64,000 nucleotides of DNA from Tiliqua scincoides (Eukaryota > Chordata > Lepidosauria > Squamata > Scincidae). The DNA lies in assembly GCF_035046505.1 (NCBI RefSeq), contig NC_089826.1:3886501-3950500 (forward strand). Reading direction: 5' to 3'. Position numbers and translations under genes: made by a program. Position 1 is the first letter of the stretch; each line of letters begins with the position of its first letter. Positions 30,183 through 54,409 of the stretch are shown one piece after another. Under the pieces are notes generated by a model. The model worked only from the letters and a program-made list of their open reading frames with translations, searched no databases and was not told the DNA's origin.

Positions 30183-30363
30183 CCTTTTCAATATGGACAA
30201 AATTGCCTGGTGTGTTGGCCCTTGTTTAAGTTGTACCATGCACTCTTGGAAACCCTGGTTGCTGCCAAGTGGCTCTGAGAAGGGGCAATCTGCAGGGGAA
30301 GAAACAGCAGGTGGGGGGTGTGCTGTCTTTCCCTTCTGACATCTGCAGAGTTGTGTTTCCATC

Positions 30364-30530
30364 CAGGGGCATAGCTAGAGGGGGTGCAAATGCAAAGCCC
30401 CCAAATGCGGTGGATCTTGATTTAAAACATTTATATCCCACCTTTCTAAAAAAAAAAAAATTCAAGGCAGGTAACAACAATTTTTAAATAATACTTGTAT
30501 AAAATCAAAACGCAAGTTATTAAAAGCAGC
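30364..30530. repeat. Family A MITE piece and minus-strand LINE tail
   Basis: GGGGCATAGCTAGAGGGGGT marks a truncated MITE start. It is followed by ACATTTATATCCCACCTTTC and TTCAAGGCAGGTAACAACAA, the reverse complement of an L2-type tail with an A13 run. Confidence 0.5.
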
Positions 30531-30537
30531 TTGGCAC

Positions 30538-30730
30538 CACTGGCATAGCTAGAGGGGGTGCAAAGCCCTAAGTTTTGCAGGCACAGTGTGCAAGTGGCCC
30601 CCTTTGGAGCCATTCCAGGTGGTGGGAGCAAAATGGAGGCAGCCTGGCTCTGAGGGGAGGGGCCCCTTGCATGCTGCGGTAAGGCCCCTGCAAAACTTAG
30701 TGCTTTGCACACCTTCTAGCTACACAATTG
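30538..30730. mobile_element. Foldback hAT MITE (family A)
   Basis: CACTGGCATAGCTAGAGGGG to CTTCTAGCTACACAATTG. The target duplication CTTGGCAC / CTTGGTAC (30,530-30,537 and 30,731-30,738) has one mismatch. Confidence 0.82.
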
Positions 30731-30749
30731 CTTGGTACTGTTGGCCTTA

Positions 30750-30905
30750 CTTCTTGTTGGCATCCTTCAGTCTCGGAAGACTATGGTGTCACGCTCTGAA
30801 TGGTGGTTCTAGAACAGAGTGTCCTCTCCAGTGCGTGAAGCCTGGGTAAAGTAGGTACAGAGGATAGGCTGTTACCCATGCAGCAAATTCCCCCTCTCCA
30901 TGTCG
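30750..30905. repeat. Interspersed repeat sharing a head with the 5S-derived SINE
   Basis: TTGGCATCCTTCAGTCTCGG, then AAGACTATGGTGTCACGCTC and AATGGTGGTTCTAGAACAG. The first 35 bases match the head of the 5S-containing element at 63,296. It appears to be a common squamate repeat. Confidence 0.55.
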
Positions 30906-32469
30906 CTGAAATGGTCCAATGGAAAGGCAGAGGCCAATATGGTTGGTTCCAGCAATGTCGCAGGAGTTGCCAGAATGTGACTGTGTTCAGCCACGAACTG
31001 CCTCGGGGACTCCGGCTCCTGATTTTGCCTCGAGGTTGACTCCTGAAGCTTTTTCCATAACTGGATGTAGCCATAAGGCAGTGAAGGTTTGGGATCAGAG
31101 CTTTCCTTCTCTCAGATGAGCTGCCTTCCCAGGCTGAGGAGTCCCATCTACCCGGTGGCTGTTTAGTCGCCTCTTAGGACAAGTACAGCCAAACTGAGGG
31201 CCTATTCTAATCCCCAGCCCTCAGGGGATGGCCTTACTAGCATTCCACCAAAGCCCCAGAAGCATGAACTATGCTAATTTCTAAAACAGAATTGAGCTCA
31301 AATAAACTGTGATATGGAGATACTGAGGAGGGAGGGAGGGAGGGAGGGAAGGACAGCAGCAAGTCAGCAGGTTTCAGTTCATGTTGTGATGATGCCTGGT
31401 AATCTATGTAAGTGGGTCAGTAGGTTAACTGCATCAATGGAGGCTAAGATAGTCTTCAGCTTTTTCAGGGCTGTGGTCCAGAATGTCAGTTTGCTGCTGT
31501 TCAGTGCTGAATTTTGCTGTACCGCCTTGGGCAAACATGTAGAAAAAAGCAATCATGTGGGCTTAGAAAATCTGTTTTCAGCTGTTCTCCTCTTGTGTCT
31601 TTTGTCAGTGTCTCAGAATATAAAAGCCTCTGAAAGGCCAGTTCAGGGCTGTTAAAACAAATCTACAATTTGTACCAAGATCACCAGATGCCGCATTGCG
31701 TATATATATGAACCCTGCATTCTGATGTGCAGAAATTAAACCCATGAAGCCTTTCCTGGTATGAAGATAAGTAACAGGGGAGTAAAGGTAAAGGTAAATT
31801 TTGCTGTGTAGAGTCACTGAGGCACAGGACCACAGCAATGATAAAATCTGGTTCTCCATTTTCCTTGCCTTTTATAACTCTTGAGGCTCTGATGTTAACA
31901 TTGATTGGTTTGTGTTTTATTGGTCTGTTATTTTGTTAGCCTTATGAGGCTTTTAAAAAGGTAGTATATCCTTAAAATAAGCAATAAACAGCACAGGGAG
32001 AGACAGGGTACATTGTGCCCCTTCCCATACATTTATTTCATTTTCATTTTTTTAACACTTTACATGTTCACATTTTCAAACTTATCTATACAGATCTGCA
32101 AAGCACATCCCAAACTATGTTTTTGAGTTTTTTGCCATGTTTTTAAAAAACTTTGCACAATTCTGCAAGAGTGATTTTTCCAGTGACTACCAGACAGGAT
32201 ACATAAGGGAGAAAATGATTCGCTGCAGAGCTTTCCCAGAAGAGGATGTGAAAGTCACTCATGAGCACTTGTTTTTACAGAGAAGAAGCAAACTACTGTG
32301 CTGGACAGAAGCATAGATGACTGCCAACTTTTTTGATCTTCCTGACAGTGAAAAGGTACTGATAAAAGCAAGCAACTGGGATAGCTTTAAGAATTTTTAC
32401 ACTCCTGTGTTTGTGTACCACAGCAGAGAAAAACACAGTCACTAAACACTTAATGATAATACTTTAAGA
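30906..32469. other. Intergenic DNA with simple repeats
   Basis: Holds a (GGGA)n tract near 31,325-31,347. A GTAAAGGTAAAGGTAAA block near 31,783 is of a type seen in squamate repeats. An L2-like tail lies near 31,875-31,990. No gene is seen. Confidence 0.4.
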
Positions 32470-32734
32470 GAGGGGTCTCCAAAAGTTTTGGCCAGAGGGC
32501 CACATGAAATATCTGGAGCAGTGCTGAGGGTCAGAAAAAAATTTAAATATAACATTTAAATAAATTAGAGATGGAACTTAGATGAATGAATAAATGAATG
32601 AGTGGGCTCATTCACTCAGCCTCTCCAGCCCTCAGAACACCCTCCAGGTGCAATCAGAGCACAGCTCTGGTAATGTTCAGCCGGGTGGGCCAGAGGCTTT
32701 CAGGGGACAAGAGGCTGGGGTTTGGAGACCCCTG
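32470..32734. mobile_element. Non-autonomous hAT element (family C)
   Basis: Ends GAGGGGTCTCCAAAAGTTTT and GGGTTTGGAGACCCCTG, with a perfect 8-bp target duplication CTTTAAGA (32,462-32,469 and 32,735-32,742). The interior shares AGATGGAACTTA and AATGAATGA with the longer copies. Confidence 0.9.
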
Positions 32735-32915
32735 CTTTAAGAAGTTATTAGGATTCTGGTGACGTCATGGGTACTATCCAGTGCATGCCCATGAGATGGA
32801 GAATTATGTAGTCCATGTATCACTTATAATGGCAGCTTTATGTCCCATTTTTACAGCAAGAAAAAGTTGCAGTTTGTTGCTGAGGAAATGTGATTTGTCA
32901 CAACAGAAGGGTCAT

Positions 32916-33067
32916 GTTATGTCAGATTGCCAGAAGCAGGGAGGGCACCAGGATGCAGGTCCCTTGCTGTCTTGTGTGCTCTCTGAGGCATTTGGTGGGC
33001 CACTGTGAGATACAGGAAGCTGGGCTGGATGGGCCTATGGCCTGATCCAGTGGGGCTGTTATGTTCA
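32916..33067 (+). mobile_element. CR1-type LINE 3' UTR/tail
   Basis: GGGAGGGCACCAGGATGCAG, GCATTTGGTGGGCCACTGTG and CTGATCCAGTGGGGCTGTTA are the CR1 tail blocks, somewhat diverged. Confidence 0.8.
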
Positions 33068-33164
33068 TACTGATGCCTGGATCCCCCTGCACAGGTTGGG
33101 GTATTATTGTATATGAAGTGCTATACTATAACGGGGTTTGTGTGTGTAAGTAAACAGTCCTGCT

Positions 33165-33700
33165 GCCTCAGGCTAAAGGCCCATCTGGTTCAGTTTCCTG
33201 TATCCCACAGTGGACCGCCAGATGCCTCAGGAGCACACAAGACAACCAGAGACTTGCAGCCTGGTGCCCTCCCTTGTATGTTGCCTTCTGAGAAGCCTTC
33301 TACAACCAGGAGGCTGCACGTACCCAGCATGGCTTGTCACCTGTGATGGACTTTCCTCCATTAATCAGTCTGATCCCCTTGGAAAGGCGGCTAGGCCAGA
33401 CGCCGTCACCACTTCCTGTGGCAGGGAGTTCCATAGACCAGCCACATGCTGGGCACAGAAATGTGTTCTGTGGTCTGTCCTGACTCTCCAGCCACTCATG
33501 GGAACAGATGTGCCCTGGCTCTGGTGCTGAGTGGAGGGGAAGGAGCATTCTTTCATCCACTCTCATCTGTGACATTATCCTGTGGCAGGGAGTTCCATAG
33601 ACACTCCATTGCATGAATGCACTGAGAAGGAAAAGAGCATCCCTCCCTCCACCCAGCATCACTTTGTGTGTCTCAATCATGCCTTGGGGGAGCCACCATA
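33165..33700 (-). mobile_element. CR1-type LINE 3' end, minus strand
   Basis: The reverse complement contains the ORF end (HVAGLWNSLPQEVVTASGLA) and the 3' UTR with GAGGGCACCAGG. The CTGTGGCAGGGAGTTCCATA block occurs twice (33,416 and 33,580), which indicates a partial internal duplication. Confidence 0.75.
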
Positions 33701-33754
33701 CACTGCCCTTGCCTGGTAGTCATGGATACTTGGCATGCCAAGCATTCCACTGGC

Positions 33755-34224
33755 TCCGCCCTCTAGCCCAAATTATGTCCACCTCATTGGTCTACTCCCC
33801 TGTCGCTTTCCGTGTCGGGGAAGGCGATTGGCCTGAATTTTTTCGCACCTCCCACCGCCACAAACACTTTTGCGAGAAGTCCCGCCCTATTGGTGTTTTT
33901 TTGTGATTGCTGTTGTCAATCTCCCGGAGTAGCGAAGCCGATTGGAAGGATAGATCTCTATTCCCGCCCCCCAGAGCTTCCCCCGCTCCTATTGGCCAGT
34001 CGACGTGTCGCTCCAGACGCCAGACGCTGTGATTGGCCAGCGCCTCAGAGTCACGCTTTGTGGTTGCAGCTGTCAATCTCCCGCAGTGAACGAAGCGCAT
34101 TGGGAGGACCGGTCTCTGTTCCCACCCCTTGGCGCTTTCCCCCGCTCCTATTGGCCAGTGGACGTGTCGCTCCAGGCGTCGGAGGCGGTGATTGGCCGGC
34201 GCCTCAGCAGTCGCGCTCCCCCTC
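33755..34224 (+). promoter_or_regulatory. PANK2: PANK2 CpG-island promoter with duplicated CCAAT module
   Basis: Nine inverted CCAAT boxes (ATTGG) lie between 33,786 and 34,195 (33,786; 33,826; 33,889; 33,941; 33,991; 34,032; 34,099; 34,150; 34,191). Two more occur at 34,705 and 34,731. A module of about 158 bp is tandemly repeated: unit 1 from 33,914, unit 2 from 34,071. Both open with TGTCAATCTCCCG and share CGCTCCTATTGGCCAGT and GTGATTGGCC. A weaker third copy may precede them. CpG density is high. An NRF1-like TGCGCAGGCGCG sits at 34,265-34,276. Confidence 0.8.
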
Positions 34225-47367
<13,143 letters not shown>

Positions 47368-50201
47368 TTGGTAAAGAGGCTGGGCCCAGGTTGCTGGCGG
47401 AGTTCTTTACAGCAGAAGGAACATCTGTGTACATGTGTAAATTGTCTTTGATTGTTGGATGAATAAGAGAAAGTGAATCTGTATGATCTCATCAATCAGT
47501 GCAGAGAAGGACAAAGGGCTTTTATATTTTTTTTAAGTTAAAATTAATCCGTGAATATAACCTCTAAATATATCTGTATATGCAAATTTGTGGACTGAAA
47601 ATCTCTGTGTCTCAGCTGTTGAAATAGATGCTTAGCAGTTTTTGTTAACTCAACTGTGAGGGAAGGTTGTCGTGAAGGCGGGTGCTCAGGCAGATGCCCG
47701 AGTCTCAGAACTGTCTTCCTTGCTGCTTTTTCCGAATCTTGTATGAACCTGAAGGGCTACGTGTATTTTCACAACAGAGTTCAGTTGTGCAGAACACCAA
47801 AACACAGACCTCAAATATTAAATCTTTTTTTTAAAAGAATAGTTGGTCTTCTCTTGACTTGAGAAAATTGCTTTCCTGTTTATCAGTTGTGTTCATGTAA
47901 TAAATGGGGGGGGGAGTTGCAGGATGGGGGAGAGAAGCAGGAACACTGGAAAAGAGCAGCTTTGAGTCTGCATCTCTGCTTAAGTTTACAGAAACAGCAT
48001 CTGCTAACTTTTCTCTGAAAGATCGTGCCTTGGAAAAATGTGCCACCTAATATTTGTCAGACACTCTTTCAAGTCAGTAGACAAATCCTGTGTCCCTGGA
48101 GTACACATTTCTCCAGTTCGTTGAGCATTCAGATCTTTCTCAAAAATGGTCTTCTCTGTATTTGTCTGATGCATGCAGTTTCTGAACAGAAACAAGATTA
48201 TGAAAAATTATGAAAAATACCTTACCCCCTAAGTACTAAGTACTGTAGTATTTTCTCTTTCCCTTCACTTTCTTGCATTTGGCTATTGCCTTAAGTAATG
48301 TTGAGATGAAATCTCTGAAATCTACTTGTATGTGTCAGATTTTCAAATCAATTGAATTTGAAATTTGCATCAGGTGTAAAAGTCATGCCACACATTGTGT
48401 GCCACGACCCCCTGATGCCCATGGCAGCACAGCCTTGTCGCAAACCCCTGTGACTTACCCTATCATGCGCTTCAAATGGGGTGCAGGCCCAGGCTGGTTC
48501 ATGGCTCTTGAAGACTCTGCCATTTCTAAACTTCCTTGTAGTGTATCTGAAAAAAGTACTGCAAAGAAAAAGACTGTGGGTTCTTGTTCGGCAGACTGAA
48601 AATCTCTTTTGGGCTCAGTGGCAGGACCATAGAAGCTTTTTCCAAGCACTGAGATAAAAATAACCTCCTGAATTACTGTTTTCGCTCATAAAGCATCCAG
48701 TTGCTAGCAGCAGAGAATGCTGCTTTTCTTTGAGAATGCCAAGCACTTCATCTCAGTTGCGGTACCTTGTTGAATACAGGCGCTAACCACAGTCTGGAAG
48801 GACTGAGAATAGGGCAGGCGACATAGGCTGAAAGGAAAGGGGCATTGTCTCCTACTCCGGCCTGTGCATCACACAGAATTCAGCATCTTGAGCTCAGCTT
48901 TTCCTTTTTGAAAATTAAAACAGATTTTTAACTGCATACATACAGAAGACCTGGTAAAATCACAAAGGTGTTGCCATGTTGGGCTTCTGGTGGTCAGGCT
49001 GTGGTGTGTCAGTGCCTTGCGCCATTCTTCACTTCTTCCTGTGGTTAACACAATGCATTTTGCAAGTATAACTGCCTGTGCTTTGTTCCCATAATGTATG
49101 GCAGGTTCCATGGTCTGTCTGTCCTTGGTACAGCATTCTGATACATGGAAAACACAGAGCCCTGCTTCAGTGCTGTGGCAGGCATTTCTTTTGTTGACAA
49201 GTACTTGATAAGCCCCGTGCCTTGATCAGGCTGCCCAGCACTGCAAAGCCCAAGAGTCTGTTGAGCATGTGCAAAGCGTGATGGGCATTTCTTGCACAGA
49301 CTGCAGGCCATGACTTCCGTGGGCCCATTTTTGTTGTACTAAAGATTCCACGCCTCCCCCTGTATAGGTGGTGTTCATTTAACACACCAACGTGAACAAT
49401 TTGTCAGTTGTAGTATTATTTATGACATTTATGTTCCACCTTTTACATCTAAAGAGGCATCCAACGTGGCTAACAATACATTAAAATATTAAAATATAAT
49501 ATTAGTAATAAAAACATTGAAACACAAAGAGTACAAACATTCACAACTGGGCAGGGAGGAACAAAAGCCAGAGAGTGGAGTTCTATAACTTTTAAAGAAA
49601 TGGGCAGAAGGCGGAATGCAGTGGTGTCTTCAGACCCCAGGGCAACAGTAATATGGTTGCAAACCACTGTGGAGGGCCAATGTGGTGCTGTGGACTGAAG
49701 AGAAGTGGCTTGTCCTCCCTGCAATGTTTGGGAGACAAGTTCTGTTTCCCATACACTTGGCCAAAGAAAGAAAAGGGATTTTGTGTATGTGGGTGTGTTC
49801 CAAAAGGATACTTTTTAGAAGGAGCCGGGACCTTCATTTGAGGTGGGATGTGTTCACAGTGGATGAAAAGTAGGTCAAGAGGCACTTACGTGTTTAAACA
49901 GAAGCGTCCCTGCTCAGATATTGACATTAGCGAATGGTGCATCCTGTTCACAGATGGTAATTATTGCTTAAGTAGGACAGTTGCTTAACAGAGCAGATGG
50001 CAAGAATGATGGGATGGCAGACCACTGGAAAAGAGAAGGTGAATGGGCTGTGGAGGTGAGCACCTGCTTCTAAAGGACGAGGGGCTTTGTATATTTTGCC
50101 CCCCCAAGGCTCATTCAAAACCATTTCTAAAGAGGAAATGCAATGAAGACATTTAAAATTCCATGTTTAACAACAAATTCAAATGTGTACAACAGAATAA
50201 A
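47368..50201 (+). other. PANK2: PANK2 3' region, probable 3' UTR
   Basis: AATAAA signals occur at 47,899-47,904 and 50,196-50,201. Human PANK2 has a long 3' UTR, so either could be used; neither is backed by a strong GU element. No other gene is seen in the stretch. Confidence 0.35.
49420..49530 (-). repeat. LINE 3' tail (L2-like), minus strand
   Basis: ATTTATGTTCCACCTTTTAC, then CAACGTGGCTAACAATACAT and an ATTAAAAT-rich end: the reverse complement of an L2-type tail. Confidence 0.5.
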
Positions 50202-50679
50202 AAAAACACAGCTAGAAGATCTCTTTGAAAATTGAGAGAAGAACTGAGTGGAATTCCAAGCAAAGAATGCTACTTGGGAAGATCAGGGGCAACACAGCGG
50301 GTCATGGAGCACATCTTAGCAAGTCTCATGGCAGCTCGGAGTCCAAAGGGAGTCGCTGTCCCTGATGCGATTCTGCTAGGAAGAGTCGAAGAGCAAGAAA
50401 GCCCAGCATAGCCACTCTCATTTATAGGCAACTGGCATGTGAGTTTCTCTGGTGCTATTAAGATGTGCCATGCTCTGTCCGTACCATTTATCGTTAGTGT
50501 CACGTAAATGTGCTGTGCTGTGGCAGCCTCCTAATGCACCATGCTGTTTTGCCTTGAGAAATAGCTCAACAGCAGTGCGTCCCTCTGCCCCCATCACCTG
50601 CCATTTGGCCCCTCCCATAACTGCCCCCCTGACCAGTCCAGCTTCTCATTGAACAATTATATAACCGGCTGCAATCACA

Positions 50680-50740
50680 CTTTCTTGGGAGGAAGTCTCA
50701 TTGAGCCCTGTGGAATTTACTTCTGTGTAGACATGGCTAA
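50680..50740. repeat. Palindromic interspersed repeat, partial
   Basis: CTTGGGAGGAAGTCTCATTG and TTACTTCTGTGTAGACATGG. Same family as 829-920. Confidence 0.5.
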
Positions 50741-50894
50741 GATGGCACTGTTGCTGAAACACGAGTGTTTGAATTTGCTTGTCTTCCTCTTTCCTTCCCA
50801 TCCCACTTGTATCTGGTCTGTTAGTTCCAGCCAACCTATGGTGGATGTAAAACAGCAACTGCTGTGTTGTGAGTTTCACATGACACTAGAGGGG

Positions 50895-51148
50895 GTTTCA
50901 CATGATAGCTAGAGGGGGGTGCAAAGCACTAAGTTTTGCAGGCATCTGTGCCATGCAAGCAGCTGCTCTCCCTCCCATTCAGAGCCATTCTGGGAAGTGG
51001 GAGCAAAATGGAGGTATTCGCCATCCTGTGTTCACCTCCATTTCTCTCCCACAGCCCAGAATGGCTCCAAAGGGGAGGGGGCGCTTGCATGGCATATTCA
51101 GGCACCTGCAAAACTTAGTGCTTTGCACCCCGTCTCACTATCCCACTG
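50895..51148. mobile_element. Foldback hAT MITE (family A)
   Basis: GATAGCTAGAGGGGGGTGCA near the left, CTTTGCACCCCGTCTCACTA and CCCACTG at the right. Both halves carry GCAAAGCACTAAGTTTTGCA or its complement. The left end is eroded. Confidence 0.72.
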
Positions 51149-51689
51149 CACTGTTAGGTGCATTGCTAACCATTACTAGAGAGAGAAAACCAAATGCTGT
51201 ATGAAGCCTGCTTTAAGACTAGCCAGGTGAAGTCATGCTTTTGGAATGCAATGGCTACCACATGGCTCTTAGCCCTGGCAGTCACTAGAGGGCAGCACAG
51301 TACTGGCTGCCTGAGGACATCTGTGGTTTTGTTTTACCCCTAAATTGAGCCTGAAACACTTTGTTAAAGTTGTGGCGATGCATAAACCTTCCACATCATT
51401 TTAAAGGAAGGCAAGCTGGTGGTGGGGTTGTCATGGAAAATGAGGGAGAAGATGGAAGGGAAAAAAAAAAACCCCAAAACATATAGACAAGATGGGGAAT
51501 CCAGGTTAGCTGCAAGTCCATTTGTAAATCTGCAATAGTTACCATGTCTCTCTCTCTCACACACACATACACAAAGCCAGTATGGCTTCTTCTATGTCAC
51601 ATGGGGTTTAGTGAAGGGGAATTGAAGATTTCACTCTGCTGAATTTTGCCAGGATTGTGCCCATCCAGTGGGATGGGGAAAAGCTTCAC

Positions 51690-51792
51690 AGTGCAATCCT
51701 ATGCATGACTACTCAGAAGTAAGTCACATTTAAAAAAAGTAAGTGTACCTGGGGGCTTACTCCCAGGAAAGTGTGTTTAGGATTGCAGCCTC
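51690..51792 (-). repeat. Palindromic interspersed repeat
   Basis: GTGCAATCCTATGCATGACT, then ACTCAGAAGTAAGTCACAT, GCTTACTCCCAGGAAAGTGT and AGGATTGCAGCC. A nearly complete copy. Confidence 0.65.
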
Positions 51793-52010
51793 GCTTCATT
51801 TCAGCTGATGTTAGAAGAATTGCTTAAAAAGGTGGAGACCCCCCTATGGAATATTTAGAGGGGTCTGTGTGCTGCATGCTTGCCACAGTACCACATTTAT
51901 CAACTTTGTAGGTCTCGTGTAGTTGTCTAGCAACTGCTAGCATGTGCATCAATCCCCCCCAGTGTGCCAGCAGGCATAAGTGTGCAGCCTATGGCATGCT
52001 CTACCTTAGG

Positions 52011-52208
52011 CAGTGGTATAACTAGAGGAGGTGCAAAGCACTAAGTTTTGCAGGCTGTTTTGCAAGTGGCTCCTCTCCCTTGCAGAGCCATTCCAGGTGG
52101 TGGGAGCTAAATAGAGGCATCTGGAGGGGAAGGGGAGGGGAAGCTTGCATGGTGCATTCAGGCGCCTACAAGACTTAGTGTTTTGCACCCCTGCTAGCTA
52201 CACCACTG
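52011..52208. mobile_element. Foldback hAT MITE (family A)
   Basis: CAGTGGTATAACTAGAGGAG to TGCTAGCTACACCACTG. The flanks ACCTTAGG and CCTTGAGG are similar but not a clean duplication. Confidence 0.75.
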
Positions 52209-53654
52209 CCTTGAGGGTTGGTGCGAGCTTCCCCAATATACAGCTGGCCGACTCCAGGTGGTCCAGTAGATTCTCCCTGAAAAAGGGGGGGGAGGAGAGA
52301 GAGAGAGAGTCAGCCTTCGGTTCTGGGAAGCTTTATGGCAGGAATATGTTTCACTGATAAGATTTCTGCTCATTCCAAAGACAAACAAATAAAAAAGAAT
52401 ATGACTAGGAACACACCTGCCACACGCCAAGCCTTATGTGTTGTTCCATCCTCCTGCCCCTCCAAGTAGATGGAGAATGACAGTTTTTAAAAAAGGAGAT
52501 ATTGGGGGACTCCTGCTTGACATTGTGGCTTTTTGTCTACAGTGGGCTGTAGGGTTCAATCATGTCTGCCACGTTTACGTGAAATTGCCAGCGGAGAAAG
52601 AGAGACAGCCAATTTGTTACTACAAACAGTCGCCCTCCAACAGAGCTGCAAGACCCAGAAGAGTTTTTAGTGATTTTTCAACCACTGTGCTCCAGACTCC
52701 CGCAGCACACCTGCGGGCCTTTCATGACACACCAGTGTGCCGCGGCACACAGATCACTGCTCTAGAAGCTGCTTTTGGCTTATTAAAAGGGTTGCCTGGG
52801 AAACGTGAGAACCACCTGTGTTTACAGTCCAGTTTGGTCAACGATTAGGCTGCCCCAGTGGCCACCACAAGACACACCTTTTGTGGCCACACACTCATTT
52901 TAGTCCCTCATGCAATAAAAGCCTGTCACCAGCTGGCAACCAGTGGCGTGCAACAACTCACATGAGGAACAGACACGAGGCAAGGCGAATCCCAGGCTTT
53001 GTGTCTTCATATCTGGCTGACCACCTGCTGCTTTTAAAGCCAGCATGCCTGGAAATTGGCCTTGTTGATACAAAAGGTTGCCAGCTACATGCTGGACTCC
53101 CCCCCCCAACTCTCTGGGTAGCAGGGAAGGAAGGGGTGGAAGACACTGATGGTCACTGTAATGCATTATTGCTGGGCATGTAATTTCCCTTCACTTCTGC
53201 AGGACTGACAGACGAGAGCAGTTGCAAAGCGTCCCCTATTGCCTTCCAGGGTCTCCTCGCAAACCAGATCTGGACAGATTCAGCACATCAACTGCTTGCA
53301 TATCTTTATTTAACCTCTTCTTGAACAACTGCATGAACCACACCAACATTTCACACCTTGATTCTTTTGGACAGTTCCCCAGGTACAGGCCGGCTGTTTG
53401 TACCTTGCCCGGCAAGCAATGCACCTGGTACAGAACCGTTTACTCACCTGCTGCCCACACCCAAGGACTGTTTTGTTTTCAACGCTCACTGGACAGATGT
53501 TGGTTGGAAGCGTTTGCTGCACCCCTTGCAGAGCAGGGCATCTTCCTGTTGGACTGCTGTGACATGCTGTGGGTGGGCTGCCCAGGAAGAGCATTTGGTC
53601 AGCCAGCAGGTACAAACGGCATCAGCCAAGCTGAAAACTGGGACTGCTTGGGCA
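52209..53654. other. Intergenic DNA with simple repeats and a hAT fragment
   Basis: A (GA)n tract lies near 52,293-52,310. GTGTGCCGCGGCACACAGAT near 52,735 looks like a hAT-type right end. A C9 run occurs near 53,100. No gene is recognised. Confidence 0.4.
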
Positions 53655-53800
53655 ATCAGGGACCCCCTCTTCTTCGCAAATTGCATTGGCTGCCAAATTG
53701 TTTCCAAATTCAGAGTTGTGACCTCGGGTGTGGCCAACGGTTCGGATCCAGGTATCTTAAGGATCCCTTCAGGATCTCTTCCACCTGTTTGTGTCTCCAC
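53655..53800 (+). mobile_element. LINE reverse transcriptase C-terminal fragment (L2-like)
   Basis: The frame reads LLRKLHWLPNCFQIQ and later GSRYLKDPFRIS. The LHWLP block followed by a YLxD block is characteristic of the C-terminal region of L2-type LINE proteins. The copy is old and short and sits inside a longer spurious open frame. Confidence 0.5.
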
Positions 53801-53811
53801 ATACGCTCTGG

Positions 53812-53932
53812 TGAATGCCTCCATTTTGCTCCCACCACCTGGAATGGCTCCAAGGGGGAGGGGCGGCTTGCACACTGCGGTGAGGCTCCCTGCAAAACTT
53901 AGTGCCTTGCACCCCCTCTAGCTATGCCACTG
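53812..53932. mobile_element. Right half of a family A MITE
   Basis: GAATGCCTCCATTTTGCTCC to CTCTAGCTATGCCACTG, with no left half. It joins directly to the LINE fragment. Confidence 0.7.
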
Positions 53933-53958
53933 GATCCTAAACATACGATACTCCACAC

Positions 53959-54401
53959 CAGGGGTGTCCAAAGTTTTTGGCAGGAGGGCCACATCATCTC
54001 TCTGACACTGTATCGGGGGCCGAATTAATTTACATTTCAAATTTGAATAAATTTACATAAATGAATATGTTAAAGATGAGCTTATATGAATGAATGAAGG
54101 TCTTGCAATAGCTCAAGGCCTATAAAAGGCCTTGCACAAAGCAAGGCTGGCCTTTCCTTTGCTGCTGCTACTGCATCACAGACATGAAACAACAAGCAGT
54201 GGAGGGAGCCCTCATCCCACAGCTCACTCAAGAGGCCAAACAGTTGCCCTCACACTGAGAGCAGTTGTGTTGGGCCAGTGTGGGCTGCAACAAATCTCTG
54301 GAGGGCCAGAGGCTCATTGGAGACTAGGGGCTCCCTGCGGGCCGCATAGAGAGGCCTTGAGGGCCACAAGTGGCCCCAGGGCCGGGGTTTGGGCACCCCT
54401 G
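53959..54401. mobile_element. Non-autonomous hAT element (family C), complete
   Basis: CAGGGGTGTCCAAAGTTTTT to GGGTTTGGGCACCCCTG. The 8-bp target duplication CTCCACAC is perfect (53,951-53,958 and 54,402-54,409). It is 443 bp long, without a transposase frame, and closely similar to 16,405-16,830. Confidence 0.95.
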
Positions 54402-54409
54402 CTCCACAC

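Larger units (their letters stand above)
27234..30200 (+). other. MAVS: MAVS 3' region, possible long 3' UTR
   Basis: Human MAVS has a long repeat-rich 3' UTR. Here no new gene begins before PANK2 and a consensus AATAAA followed by GU-rich sequence occurs at 30,177. If that signal is used, the UTR includes a family A MITE and a long CR1 palindrome. The stretch 27,965-28,979 has nothing else recognisable. Confidence 0.35.

Noticed and set aside
53222-53902. 226-residue open frame in the PANK2-RNF24 intergenic region
   Set aside because: It ends inside a family A MITE and contains a short old LINE segment (LHWLP). The rest has no recognisable similarity.
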